Assembly (NCBI RefSeq): GCF_019649055.1
Contig: NW_026570463.1
Span: forward strand, 1-64,000
Direction of reading: 5' to 3'
Source of the DNA: Paramacrobiotus metropolitanus
Lineage: Eukaryota; Tardigrada; Eutardigrada; Parachela; Macrobiotidae
Length of the DNA stretch: 64,000 nt
Shown here: piece after piece, positions 1 to 9,998 of the stretch
Layout of the letters: every line of letters starts with the position of its first letter
Numbering within the stretch: position 1 is the stretch's first letter
Notes under the pieces: generated by a model
The model's database searches: none
Told to the model about the DNA's origin: nothing
Seen by the model: the letters and a program-made list of their open reading frames with translations, nothing else
Translations under genes and position numbers: made by a program

Positions 1-343
1 TATTCTTTTTGCTGCGCTGTTCGCAGTGTCAAGTCTGTTTCTTGACCTTTTAACACGACGCTGTCGCCGTGACCTTTCACGTTCGCACTCGCTCCTTGAC
101 CTTTAACGTGGACTTTCCTCCGAAGGTGACCTTTCATCTTTTTACTAATGGTGATATTACGCTTAATCCATTCTTGCCTTATTCCTTCTCTTCTTCAGTT
201 CTGAACAATTCCAAAACTTTGGCTTTGGCTCCCCGTAACAATCGCAACTTGGCTCATTCGCCTTTATCATTTCCTGCCGTATTTTCGGAATTTCGCGTGT
301 TGCTCATTTTCCTCTTGCGCAGTATCGTTCTGCGGTGGTGAAT

Positions 344-997
344 TTAGTCTTTCGATTTGCCATTTATCTGTTTCCGGAACCATTCGTGGTGCATTTCCAC
401 TTCTTCTGCGGTATCAGTTTGTGGTTTCTTCTGGTTTAACAGCGCTTGTTGAATCTTGGCATTACGTAATGCACGACGTTCAGCTAGCACTTTTTCGCTG
501 CAATACGGTGACCTTTCATTTTGCTGCCCTTTTTGCAGTGTCGCGCTACCGTCACGACAATTTCCACTCGCAGTACCATTCTGCGGTGACCTTTGGTCCC
601 GTTGCACGTTTCCACTCGCAGTACCATTCTGCGGTGACCTTTTGTCCACTTGAACATCCCCACTCGCAGTGCCATTCTGCGGTGACCTTTCACTTTGTGA
701 CGGTATCCCTATAACCGTTCCATTTCCTTTTTGCGATGACGGCATCCATCTAGCCGTTTCTTGTGGTTGCGGCATCCATATAGCCGGTCCACTTTGCTTT
801 TTCGCTGACGGTATCCATATAGCCGTTGCAGTGGTCACATTCACTGCAGTACCTTTCTGCAGTGGTGACCTTTCCCTTTTATCCGGTGGTTTAGGGTCGG
901 GTCGATCAGTAGGCTCACCGGTGCCTACTGATCTTGCCGTTTCCCTGAACCGGCGCCCTGTTGCGCGCCTTGCACATTTGCTTGTTGTTGTCCGATA
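344..997 (-). CDS. Overlapping -1 frame of the retroelement with repeated RSPQNGTASG units
   Basis: Open frame from just after TAA (998-1000) to TAA at 344-346, in the -1 frame relative to the extended Gag and overlapping it by about 70 bases. The first ATG-type start of useful length would be near 844, but a frameshift from the Gag frame is as plausible. The product contains three near-identical RSPQNGTASG units plus diverged ones, then a basic helical tail. There is no recognised domain. It may be the start of a Pol-frame polyprotein or a separate small ORF that is then cut by a stop. I do not recognise a function. Confidence 0.35.
   Translation of the reverse strand, partial: YRTTTSKCARRATGRRFRETARSVGTGEPTDRPDPKPPDKRERSPLQKGTAVNVTTATAIWIPSAKKQSGPAIWMPQPQETARWMPSSQKGNGTVIGIPSQSERSPQNGTASGDVQVDKRSPQNGTASGNVQRDQRSPQNGTASGNCRDGSATLQKGQQNERSPYCSEKVLAERRALRNAKIQQALLNQKKPQTDTAEEVEMHHEWFRKQINGKSKD
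540..690 (-). repeat. 48-bp tandem repeat, about three copies
   Basis: The unit contains CAGTACCATTCTGCGGTGAC on the plus strand. The motif TGACCTTT recurs at 587, 635 and 683, an exact 48-base step. It encodes the RSPQNGTASG repeats on the minus strand. Confidence 0.8.
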
Positions 998-1302
998 TTA
1001 TTTGCCGGGTTAGGATTCTGTCCGCCACCGTTGTTATATTGGCCACCACCCTGTTGGTAGTTTCCTTGGCCGCCGCCATTGTTCTGGCCTCCTCTGAAGT
1101 TTCCGCGGCCGAAGCCTCTGTTTCTTCCTCTGAAGCCGCCGCGGCCGAAGCCACCACGGCCGTAGCCACCGTTCTGGCCACCGCCATTCCCATTTCCATA
1201 GTTCCCGTTTCCGTTCCCTTGTTGGTTTTGGAAATTTGCTTTATGTTGGTACCATTGAGTGATGAGGTCATATCCGTTTGCAACCGCTGGGCGCCAGCCA
1301 CC
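928..1302 (-). CDS. In-frame extension of Gag beyond its TAG stop (possible read-through)
   Basis: After the Gag stop (CTA TAG GGT GGC) the same frame stays open for 125 codons, to a TAG at 925-927. The extension is rich in Gly, Asn, Gln and Arg, with RGG and FGRGG-type repeats, matching the composition of the Gag C-terminus just upstream. This suggests the TAG is either bypassed or a recent nonsense change. Some retroviruses use a UAG followed by G for Gag-Pol read-through; that precedent is known, its use here is inferred. There is no ATG in the extension, so it would only be made as a fusion. Confidence 0.45.
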
Positions 1303-4300
1303 CTATAGCTCGGGGAGGCGTTGCCACTCGTTAAAGGCAAACAGATTCGGGTTCTGTTCTGGTGGTGTATTAGCGAACTTGCACCCCTGTGTCTGATGAT
1401 TGCCATACATACAGTACTGGCACATCTGAACGTTGTTCGCCACCCATCCATCAATCATCTGGAACTTGAATTCGGTTCGTGACCCTTGATTTTGCTGTTG
1501 ATTCCCTCTGAAGTTTCCTTGACCTTGACCTTGTCCCTGATTCTGGAAGTTCCCCTGACCTCCATTCCAGTTTCCATTTCCGTATCCATTTCCGCCAAAG
1601 TTTCCGTTACCCCCTCCTTGTTGTGGTAACCCGACATTCATAGGGGCCATATTCTGTGGTACAGGTGGGGTTACATTCTGGGGAGCCACATTCTGGGCTA
1701 CTGGTCTCACTTGAGCTGCTGCCTGTATCGCCGCCACCATCGCATATGTTATCGGCTGTCCCGTCTGACTGTCAATAAAGGTCACCTTTTCTGTGACCTC
1801 TCTAACTGGAGTCTCCGCTCGGTATTCAACTGATTGTTGAACTGGTGCAGCTGCCATTCTCTGTTGCGGCACATTTTCGACTTGCCCTTGGCGGATGGTC
1901 ACGTATTCCTGGTTACGTTGACCTTTAGGCGCCTTGTATTTCTCTTCGCCAGTGGCCCAATGTCGGAAGAAGTCTTTCACGTCTGTTGGCGTCTTGCACT
2001 TCTGTATGCGCAATGCCTTGTAGAGTTCGTTATCCCCTCTGCACCCTTCAATTAGGAAGCCGACTGCTTGCTTCTCAGTGATGATTCTTTTTGCCTTGAA
2101 GCGCATCATCGCCTGGTAGTACTGGTCAAGTGATTCTTTCCCGAGTTCAAATTTCCTTGCATAGGCCTCACGTAAGCCTAAGACTTCTTCATCTCGGTCA
2201 CCGTATTCATCTTTGAATTTGTCCATCCACTCTGTTATTGAGTATTCGATTCCATCTTCTGCTGCGATGTCCTTTTCTCCTTCAAACCATGTTTTTGCAG
2301 GACCTTTCACTGCACTGGCTATCTCAATCATAATTTGATCGTCCGTCAACTGATAAGTCCTTTGGGTTTCTTTCACCAATCGTGTCCATCCACTCACTGT
2401 GTCACGACTGCCGTCAAAGGTCATAAGTGGTGTCTTCCTGGCCATCGAGTTGAGTGCTTTTGTCAATTGCACCGCTGTATTTTCTGCTCTTTGGTCATCA
2501 TCTTCTTCGCTACTTCCATCATCACTTTGATTTCGTTTCGCTTTTCCATACCGGGATTTCCTTGGACGTTCCTGCCGGCTGGGGGGTCTGTCCCGTCGTC
2601 CTTCATCGATGAACACATTTGTTTCGATGCGCGGAGGGAATTGTGAAGGGTCACCTCGACTCATATGCGGGTAACTTTCCGAAGGTGGTTCTTTGTCTTC
2701 TTTGCCCTTTTCACCGTCCCTTTCATTTTTGACGCTTCCTTTGCCAGTACCAGTTCGTAGCGGCATGTCAAAGTGGAAGCTTTTGCCCGTGCCCGTTTCA
2801 TGCGCCTTGCTGTAACTGGGCGGAGGGGACTCCACTGTTGCCGTTTTAACTCCGTATTGTAGGAGTTGTTCATCTTTGTGCTTGTTAGACGTCTGGAGCG
2901 CCTTATTCTCATCTTCCAATCGTTTAGTTCTCAGTTGAAGTTCCTCTCTTTCTCTCTTTAGATCAGAATTTTCCAGGTTGACCTTTCGTAAGTGTTCCTG
3001 CAGTTTAAAAGACTCGTGTTGGGTGACCTTTTCATTTTCCCGTTCCATCTTTTTGATGTGCTCGACCAGCTCACTCGTTTCATTTTCGAGTTGCTGATAC
3101 TGCCCAACGGCTGATCTCAACTGATCCTTGATCGTGATCAACTCATCATCTTTTGCCAATGCTGTGGTGGTCATCTCGACGAGGTCAGTGTTCAGCTTTG
3201 CAATTTCCTGACTCTTTTGAGCGACGTGTTGTTGCCACTCTTTGTCCTTCAACTCCAATGTTGTGACCATTGTGTCCAGTCGCCGTGCTTCCTTCTGCCA
3301 TTTGAGTCCTTCCTTAGTGACCTTTTCGATGTCTTCTGTGACCTTTTCGTTCTCCTGGTTGACCTTTTTGATTTCTTCTTTCAGGCGTTGTCCTTCAGTA
3401 GCTGTAATGTCTCTTGCCTCTCGCATCGCCTTGATTGCATCATTGCGCAACTTCTCAGCTTCGTCCGCCCGTTCCTGATGACCTTTCGATTCGAGTTGCA
3501 GAGTACTGACAGCCTCCTCCCGTAGCTTCAAGTCATTCCTTAGTTTGAACGTCTCCGTCGCCAATGTTGTCAACCGTTGTGTGACCTCTGCGAATTTGGT
3601 CGCGTACTCGTCCCGTTTAGTTTCAGCTTCAGTGACCTTTTGACGCAACTGGTCACATTCGTCCTTCAATTCGGCTAAGTGCCGTGACCTTTCCGCCGAC
3701 TCTTCCGACATACTCTCGTTAAGGTCACTGACTGCAAGATGACCTTCCATTTCTCTATCATCTACCATTTTCAAATATTCTTCTGCCATTTCCTTTTGTT
3801 TTTCGTATTTCACCTTCCATTCCTCTGCTGTGCTCTCCAAATAAGCCTGTTGCTGCTCCAATTCATAAATACGAGCGTTGAGGGATCCCATCTGATTTTG
3901 GTATTCCTGCCTCTTTTTCATCACCTGACCTTCCTTCACTTCGAGTTCCTCTTCCAACTCCTTTACACGTCTTTTCAGAGTTGACGTGGGACTGTTCGGT
4001 GATGGCGGTCGTACGTTGATGACCTTTCCAGTTTGCGTCCGTTCGATGAGGTGTTCCGGTATGTCTTTGAAAGGTGTCATTCCTTCAGCCCGGTCAGCTA
4101 GTTTCATCGCAGATTGGAAAGACATATTCATCGTCGTTTCATCATCCGTGAAATACGATTCATTCGATTCATCTGAGGCCATTGGAGTTGCAAAAAGGTC
4201 ATCGTCTGCCGCTTTGTCGATCAGCGAAAGGTCACTCAATCCCAGTTCCGCCAGTTCCTCTTTGGTGACCTTTGTCTTTCCCATTTCCGTTTGAGCAAGG

Positions 4301-4746
4301 TTCACGTTTTTATCCTGCTCATTCATTCCACTGGTGGTAGCATCCGATTGTGATGCTCCAACTGGTTCCGCTCCCCTTTCTGTGGGTTTGTCCTCCCCGG
4401 TGACCTTTGTCTGGTTCATCGGATCACTTCCCGCCGTAGACGCGGGAGTGTGCTTCTGGTCGTCGCTTGAACTTTCCTGATTGGCGACCGCCTCGAGCGC
4501 CTTCTGATAAGTGCTATCAGAGCCTCGTGAATCCTTCTTCTCGAATGCCTTGGGCGCTCGAGTATTCCGTTCATGTTCAACTGGACGTGAGTACGGGTAC
4601 AAATCTTTTTTGTACGGATTTGGTGCACCTTGCTGTGAGCTTCGGGAGCTTTTGCTTCCCTGACTGCTGTTGGATGTCGGTTCCTCTTGGTCTTTGTCCA
4701 TGTTGATCGGATAACTTGGACGCTCCTGCCAATTGTTCTCACACAC
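1303..4746 (-). CDS. Gag-like polyprotein, 1147 aa, with coiled coil and CCHC zinc knuckle
   Basis: Reads from an ATG at 4746 (another in-frame ATG at 4701) to TAG at 1303-1305. Residues about 1-245 are Ser/Thr/Glu-rich and low in order. About 250-640 is a long charged coiled coil with many heptads. About 770-960 resembles a retrotransposon gag domain, with a conserved Trp/Phe helical pattern such as TWFEGEK and WMDKF. About 1030-1095 is Gly/Asn/Gln-rich. A perfect C-x2-C-x4-H-x4-C knuckle sits at Cys1109, Cys1112, His1117 and Cys1122. In retroelements this protein packages RNA into particles; here that is inferred. It is much longer than a usual Gag (about 300-600 aa) because of the coiled coil. 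The tripeptide KVT recurs because the octamer AAAGGTCA recurs in the DNA. Confidence 0.75.
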   Translation of the reverse strand: MCENNWQERPSYPINMDKDQEEPTSNSSQGSKSSRSSQQGAPNPYKKDLYPYSRPVEHERNTRAPKAFEKKDSRGSDSTYQKALEAVANQESSSDDQKHTPASTAGSDPMNQTKVTGEDKPTERGAEPVGASQSDATTSGMNEQDKNVNLAQTEMGKTKVTKEELAELGLSDLSLIDKAADDDLFATPMASDESNESYFTDDETTMNMSFQSAMKLADRAEGMTPFKDIPEHLIERTQTGKVINVRPPSPNSPTSTLKRRVKELEEELEVKEGQVMKKRQEYQNQMGSLNARIYELEQQQAYLESTAEEWKVKYEKQKEMAEEYLKMVDDREMEGHLAVSDLNESMSEESAERSRHLAELKDECDQLRQKVTEAETKRDEYATKFAEVTQRLTTLATETFKLRNDLKLREEAVSTLQLESKGHQERADEAEKLRNDAIKAMREARDITATEGQRLKEEIKKVNQENEKVTEDIEKVTKEGLKWQKEARRLDTMVTTLELKDKEWQQHVAQKSQEIAKLNTDLVEMTTTALAKDDELITIKDQLRSAVGQYQQLENETSELVEHIKKMERENEKVTQHESFKLQEHLRKVNLENSDLKREREELQLRTKRLEDENKALQTSNKHKDEQLLQYGVKTATVESPPPSYSKAHETGTGKSFHFDMPLRTGTGKGSVKNERDGEKGKEDKEPPSESYPHMSRGDPSQFPPRIETNVFIDEGRRDRPPSRQERPRKSRYGKAKRNQSDDGSSEEDDDQRAENTAVQLTKALNSMARKTPLMTFDGSRDTVSGWTRLVKETQRTYQLTDDQIMIEIASAVKGPAKTWFEGEKDIAAEDGIEYSITEWMDKFKDEYGDRDEEVLGLREAYARKFELGKESLDQYYQAMMRFKAKRIITEKQAVGFLIEGCRGDNELYKALRIQKCKTPTDVKDFFRHWATGEEKYKAPKGQRNQEYVTIRQGQVENVPQQRMAAAPVQQSVEYRAETPVREVTEKVTFIDSQTGQPITYAMVAAIQAAAQVRPVAQNVAPQNVTPPVPQNMAPMNVGLPQQGGGNGNFGGNGYGNGNWNGGQGNFQNQGQGQGQGNFRGNQQQNQGSRTEFKFQMIDGWVANNVQMCQYCMYGNHQTQGCKFANTPPEQNPNLFAFNEWQRLPEL

Positions 4747-4778
4747 ACGTTATTGTATGGTTTATTCAAGTATCCTAA

Positions 4779-5294
4779 AGGTCACTCTGTACCTCCGAAA
4801 TTTTTCTAAGTCCTTATTAAAGGTCACTTTTCGACTGAAAAATTTCGACCAAGTCCCGTTTTAAAGGTCACTTTTTCGATGAAAAGTTCGAGAGATTTGC
4901 CCTAAAAGGTCACTTTCGGACAGAACTTCGAAACCGTTCTCACAGTTCAGAACACGTTAACGATTGAGTTCCTACAGCTGCTGATATCGCTGTACTACCA
5001 ATCAACTCGATTCAGCTTTATGAAAGGTCGCTGTTGATCACTTTCAGATCATAAAGGTCACTAAAATGGGTCAATTTGATCAATTCCAACTTTTTTGGTA
5101 AAGGTCATTTTTCAAAGTCAAAAGTCAACTTCTAGTCTCAAAGGTCACTTTCCGACTCAACTCAACTCAAAAGGTCACTTTCCAGCTCAATTTGCAAGTT
5201 AAAGGTCAATTTCCAGCTCAATTCTATCAAAGGTCACTTTCTAGCTCAGTTTTGATCAAAGGTCACTTTTCCTTTGTCTGAACTTAAAAGGTCA
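4779..5294 (+). promoter_or_regulatory. Array of AAGGTCA half-sites (NR4A-type NBRE) in the retroelement leader
   Basis: Twelve exact AGGTCA cores preceded by A(A/G)A start at 4779, 4821, 4865, 4907, 5055, 5102, 5142, 5172, 5203, 5231, 5260 and 5289, with one variant (AGGTCG) at 5025. Most read AAAGGTCACTTT. The first four are 42-44 bases apart and the last six 28-31 bases apart. All point the same way (plus strand), opposite to the transcription of Gag. AAAGGTCA is the known monomer site of NR4A receptors, and AGGTCA the general nuclear receptor half-site. The array could be an enhancer, a decayed tandem repeat, or an RNA signal. Confidence 0.75.
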
Positions 5295-5387
5295 CTTTCC
5301 GTCTCACTTATCTCATCTCAAATCAAATTTCCCATTATCGCTCAAGTTCAACGGAAAATCCCCATTCGGGTTGTTTACCTCGTTCTG

Positions 5388-5596
5388 ATTGGTCTGCTAG
5401 CTCAAAATGTTCAGTTCAAATTTCAGCCAATCACAGCTCAGATAACTGACCAATCACGTTAGTCCACTTAAATTTTTAATCTGCCTGATGTCACGGTCAA
5501 CGGCCAGACATGCGCGCCGCGTGCAAAACTCCGCCTACTTCTACGCTCAGCTCAGTACGGACCAATGAAAATTGATAATTTTACCATCTAACCAAT
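5388..5596. promoter_or_regulatory. Cluster of five CCAAT boxes
   Basis: CCAAT cores at 5388-5392 (reverse), 5427, 5450, 5562 and 5592 lie within 209 bases just upstream of the half-site array. This is the density seen in NF-Y-driven promoters. It probably marks the promoter of the minus-strand retroelement. No TATA box was identified. Confidence 0.5.
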
Positions 5597-5860
5597 CCCG
5601 TAATTAATAACGGGTTTTCTACCTGTTTCCTCGTCCTTTCCACGAGAATCGTTCCAGATGATCCAGATTCTTCTTCCACTGTCCGTTCCCGCGCTGCCGC
5701 CGGTTTTACCGTAACTGTTGTGCCGCACGCTTTTGGTGGGTTACTGTGCCGGCTGACTGCCGTAGCAACAGTAGTAGCGCTCTACTCCAGTTTGGAGGAG
5801 TCTGATCTGTCTTTTCCCCTGCGCCCCTTTTGGCGCTTCGCCGCTTGTGGCCCACGGCTT

Positions 5861-5997
5861 AGGCTTCGCTGAAGCCTTGCCGAGTAACGGTGACACCAGT
5901 GCAGGTCTTCGCTGAAGACTCCGCACCGAGGAACACCGCCGACTGAACTCTTGAACTCTTTCACAGCAGTGGAACAGCACAGGTCTTCGCTGAAGAC
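5861..5997. repeat. Three short hairpins with a shared CTTCGCTGAAG core
   Basis: Hairpins at 5861-5877, 5903-5920 and 5981-5997 share stem-loop CTTCGCTGAAG with compensating outer pairs (GG...CC versus GT...AC). The surrounding 5640-6050 is GC-rich. I see no convincing gene in it. Confidence 0.6.
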
Positions 5998-6050
5998 ACT
6001 GTACCGAAACCAAGGCTGGTAATCCCGTCCGATGAGGAACTTGCACCGCT

Positions 6051-7108
6051 TGTGGTGTTGCGCTTTGCTGTCGGATAGACCTGTGCCTTACTGGTCGGGT
6101 TTCACGTCAAATAACAGGCCAACTTTGCCTGACACAATTCAAATCAGAGAACCGCTGTCGGCTCTGCTACCATCTAATGCTAGATCCAACAGTGATCCAG
6201 ATACGGAGACCTAAACGGAATAGATCCCGTGGAAGCGAGCGATACGATATGGATCGCGAGCTATGCGGAAACACAAACGTCGCACCGTAAATCGCTGACT
6301 TTTTAATATTGAAAAGTCTGGAGAACAGAAAATCAATTATTGATCGGCGCAGCTCGATCGTAAAAACGTAGAGCCAATTCAACAGCGTGCAGCGCTGTAC
6401 AGCACGTGCTATGCCGCGCCCACTATCAGAACGCAAGCCAATCACAAGAGACACAACACAGACACGTAGTCCAAAGGCGTGGCGCCACAGGCGTAGCGCC
6501 ACTGACGTGAACGCTAGTGATCCCGGTCTCACACATAGTAATTGCGAACAGTTATTTCTACCTAACCAGGACACCGCGCCAGCGAGTATCCGCGTTTACG
6601 TAATTCTATTAATTTATTACTGCGCTGTGAAAAAGCGGGGAGACGGACAGTATCAATGTACCATGTACAATCAGAAATGGTTACGATGTTATAATTTTAA
6701 TGTGACAGTAACACATAAAGCAAAAAAAATTCATAATTTTCATGCCGAAAATATAACGGCGCTAGTGGAGTTCGGGAATGGTAAAGTGTTTGACGGCAGT
6801 CTGTCATGCAACGGTTAAAGCCAACGGTAAAGGTTATTTCGAACGGTATTTGGGAAGGTCAATGGAAAACGGTAAGGTAATGGCGGCGGCAAAGGTAAAG
6901 GCAAAAGGTGAAGTTGAAAAAGGCAAAGTGCAAAGGCAAAGGTAATCTTGGCCGACCCAAAAAGAGCGCTGACATGCGGCAGCAGACTTCGAGTAACACC
7001 AAATCCTGTTTATAGAGATTATCATGCCATTACGCGTGTTCTGCATTAGCGCAGAATCCAGACGATACGGCTTAGTTAGGCAAAACTTGAACGAGAACAT
7101 GCGGGTTC
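6051..7108. other. No supported gene
   Basis: A 143-codon plus-strand frame (6387-6818) exists but has no recognisable domain. About 6815-6945 is rich in GGTAAAGGC-like units, giving a weak purine-rich repeat. Confidence 0.4.
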
Positions 7109-7937
7109 TTACTTTGCAGCAGTGACGACACAGGAAAGCGGAGCGGCCGCCGGCGTCTGTGGTAGTCCGACAACATCCGGGTTGTTGGCGAGCAGCCGTT
7201 GGATGGTGGCGCTGAACTGCAGGAGCTTGGCACTGCGCGCTTTCTCCTCTGCTAAACTGCTCTCCAGTTGCTGCAAGCGCAGCTGCAGATCCACAAGAAG
7301 CCGGTCCTTCGCGGAGATCTCGGTCGTCAGTTGTGCGATGACACCGTCGTGTTCGGTCACTTGCTGCTGCAGCGTATCATCCACTTCAACAGACACAGCA
7401 TTCATCATTAAGATATTTTGTGGATGCTACTCGCACCGAAAACAAAAATGCCGGTGAAGAATGTACAGAGGGTGAGCCACCCACATTGGCACACTTTTGG
7501 TAGGAAATTATTTGTGAGTTCTAGACTCAAGTTCTTTTAAATCCGCTGATGCGGTAAAGGGGGTTTTTCAGGAATTTGTTTTGCGAAAGGCATTCCAGTT
7601 TTGAAACGCACTGTTTTTCTACCCCGCTCCAGGTTTTTCTTCCTGGATTTTGAAAGACATCTTTTACTAAGCTCAGATATATTTATCAAGTACAAAATAC
7701 CCCAGGCTATCGGGTAATGTTTTTGAAAAAATTGTTGAAGACGAAAGGAAGTTTTAAAAAATCAGTTTGTGCAGTGTGCCAATGTGGGTGGCTCACCCTC
7801 TGTACTGTATTAACCTTGAGCGTCTTGCTTGTCCTCCGCCCACATCGCTCTGCTGCGCCTGTATTGCTTGGCAACAGGTCGGCCAGGAAGGAGTGCTGTG
7901 CGGCGTTGCGCCTGATCCATCGTTTTGAGCATTTCAT
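7109..7937 (-). CDS. Two-exon small coiled-coil protein, 146 aa
   Basis: Exon 1 runs 7937-7815 (41 codons, ATG at 7937, donor AAG/GTTAAT) and exon 2 7426-7109 (acceptor GAGTAG), joining in phase 0. Residues 1-40 are basic (KRWIRR, RCGRRTSK). About residues 55-110 form a Leu-rich coiled coil with clear heptads. The tail is Ala/Pro/Val-rich and ends ahead of TAA. No family was recognised; the layout recalls a small leucine-zipper protein but the basic part is not a bZIP basic region. The intron is 388 bases, 337 of which are a MITE. The prediction rests on frame continuity and splice sites alone. Confidence 0.5.
7466..7802. mobile_element. Mariner-like MITE with TA target duplication
   Basis: Terminal inverted repeats of about 29 bases start CAGAGGGTGAGCCACCCACA on both ends, flanked by TA (7464-7465 and 7803-7804). 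It is 337 bp long and has no transposase. The TA duplication and TIRs point to the Tc1/mariner superfamily. It lies inside the intron of the small coiled-coil gene. Confidence 0.85.
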
Positions 7938-7949
7938 CTCCGTTTAAAC

Positions 7950-8690
7950 TCTCGGATATGGCTAAACGAAAACCATTAACAACCAGGACCCTTAGCAGTA
8001 ATATACTGCTATGTACTGTTAATTTAGAATCAAAGTCGAATCAGATAACGTAGCATATTGAGAATCTACAAGATTTTCCAATCACATCATTCTTTAAGCG
8101 AACTTTAAACACGGTGGCTACTGTTGCCAGAGTAGATATCTCCGTAAATGGAGTCTGGATTCCCATCAAGATTTGTGAGTGTACACGTTCCTGCTCGGGG
8201 AGATAGATGATCTTCCACGTTTGCCCGTATTACTACGTTTAAAAACATGGCGAAAACAATTCTGGAACCTGAGATTTGGCCACAAAATGTGCTTGTAAAG
8301 GAGGGGATTTACAGTGTACTGAGCTGTGATGTTTAAATACGCTGCTGTATTCCTGTTTGAAGTTTGATCTGAAGTAGAGTGTATTCTGGAGAATTGTTGT
8401 TATTGTGAGGGTCTGCTGCCTCGAATGGGCTCCTGCCCTGAATCAGCGAATATGTACGGACGTTAAACCATTAAACTTGAAACCTTACTGCCCAGTGATG
8501 ATAATAATCGTACATTTAATAATTATGTTAAATGCCCATTGCGTGTTGATAGTAAGAACATATCCTGGGTTTCCTTGGTTCGATTCCTACGTTGGGTACT
8601 CATAAAAATCAACCAAAAAACTAAAAAAAAAAAAAATTTTCCAAAAGCCTTGTAAGATATCTCCGTTAATGAAGTGTGGGTACTGTAGAG
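7950..8690. other. No gene seen
   Basis: Mixed-composition sequence with only short frames and no recognised product on either strand. Confidence 0.5.
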
Positions 8691-8695
8691 TGGTA

Positions 8696-9095
<400 letters not shown>

Positions 9096-9811
9096 GTGTC
9101 TCTTTTAAGAGATATAGAGCCGATTCATTTCGAGCAGTTTTTGCGGATTCTGTGAGCGTTTTCGGACTTTTCTAACTGAACTGGATACATGAGAGCATCT
9201 AAGGCAGAATACCTTGTTGGGGTGAAGGTAGTTTTCTGGATCCGTTAAAATGGAGGCCGGTTCGTGGGTTCGACATCTTGGATTACGAATGTGCCATCGG
9301 AATGTTTGAGCTCCAGCCAGACTGCCTGTAAAAAGAGCTGCCGTAGAAGCAAAATCAATGGCGATCCCGTTTCTACTTTCGAATATTTTTATCCAAATTA
9401 CAAGTCTGATAATCATAAAGACTGATTTAACTTTCCAGTACAGTATCCCATAGGTTAACTGCCAAATTAGGAATTATTTGCCATGGTTCTTTAATCCGCT
9501 GCAATGGACCATGCAATTCGCTAACTTCGGTCTGTGCAATCAGAATTAGTCAAGGCACCAGGCTGTACGGTCGAACAAGGTAGTAAACGTTCAGGCGATT
9601 CACTGAACAGTTGAACTGTGGCATAAAGGATAATTTAGCGGGGTTTGTTGATCTGACATAACTTTTCTTGCTTCGAGTTCGGCTCCCTTCAAGCTGATGG
9701 GTTCGTTAGTGACCCGCCATTTCGACAATACGGCCTTGTCGTGACGTAGCACCGGAAGTAGGCGTGGCGTGCTTATCCCTTCTATATATTACCGCCACGA
9801 TACAGCATACA

Positions 9812-9963
9812 CATACAAGCTTGTCCGGTAATTTCGTACGAATCAATACAGGGAAATACACAAATTTACGACGTAGTGTAGTGGCAATTGCCATAGAGCA
9901 AACTCGGCGCTTAATATGTGCTGTTTGTACCTTTACGTAGGAAATTACCGGACAAGCTCGTAC
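9812..9963. repeat. Short fold-back repeat
   Basis: AGCTTGTCCGGTAATTTC near 9818 is matched by its inverse GAAATTACCGGACAAGCT near 9940. It could be a small MITE; no clear target duplication was found. The flanking 9100-9810 shows no supported gene. Confidence 0.6.
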
Positions 9964-9998
9964 AACATAATAATAATAATACGTGAACGAAGTTCTCG

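Larger units (their letters stand above)
1..5300 (-). mobile_element. 5' portion of a retroelement with a giant coiled-coil Gag
   Basis: Minus-strand unit. A repeat-rich leader (4747-5300) is followed by a long Gag ORF, a possible read-through extension and an overlapping downstream frame, and it runs off the window at base 1. The Gag has a retrotransposon-gag-like domain and a CCHC knuckle, which is why I call it a retroelement. No protease, RT or integrase is visible; they would lie beyond the left edge. No LTR boundary could be fixed on the right side, where a CCAAT-rich stretch (5388-5596) could belong to a 5' LTR or to host DNA. A domesticated Gag gene is a possible alternative. Confidence 0.6.

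Noticed and set aside
961-1308. 115-codon plus-strand Ala/Val-rich frame
   Set aside because: Antisense shadow of the RGG-rich Gag extension.
915-1454. 179-codon minus-strand frame rich in Ala/Glu/Thr
   Set aside because: It is the +1 shadow of the Gag tail and extension; the Gly/Asn/Arg frame is the one continuous with Gag.
5741-6046. 101-codon minus-strand frame
   Set aside because: Its Gln-Arg-Arg-Pro repeats come from the three GC-rich hairpins; no other support.
6387-6818. 143-codon plus-strand frame
   Set aside because: No domain, no splice or start context, and the composition changes midway.
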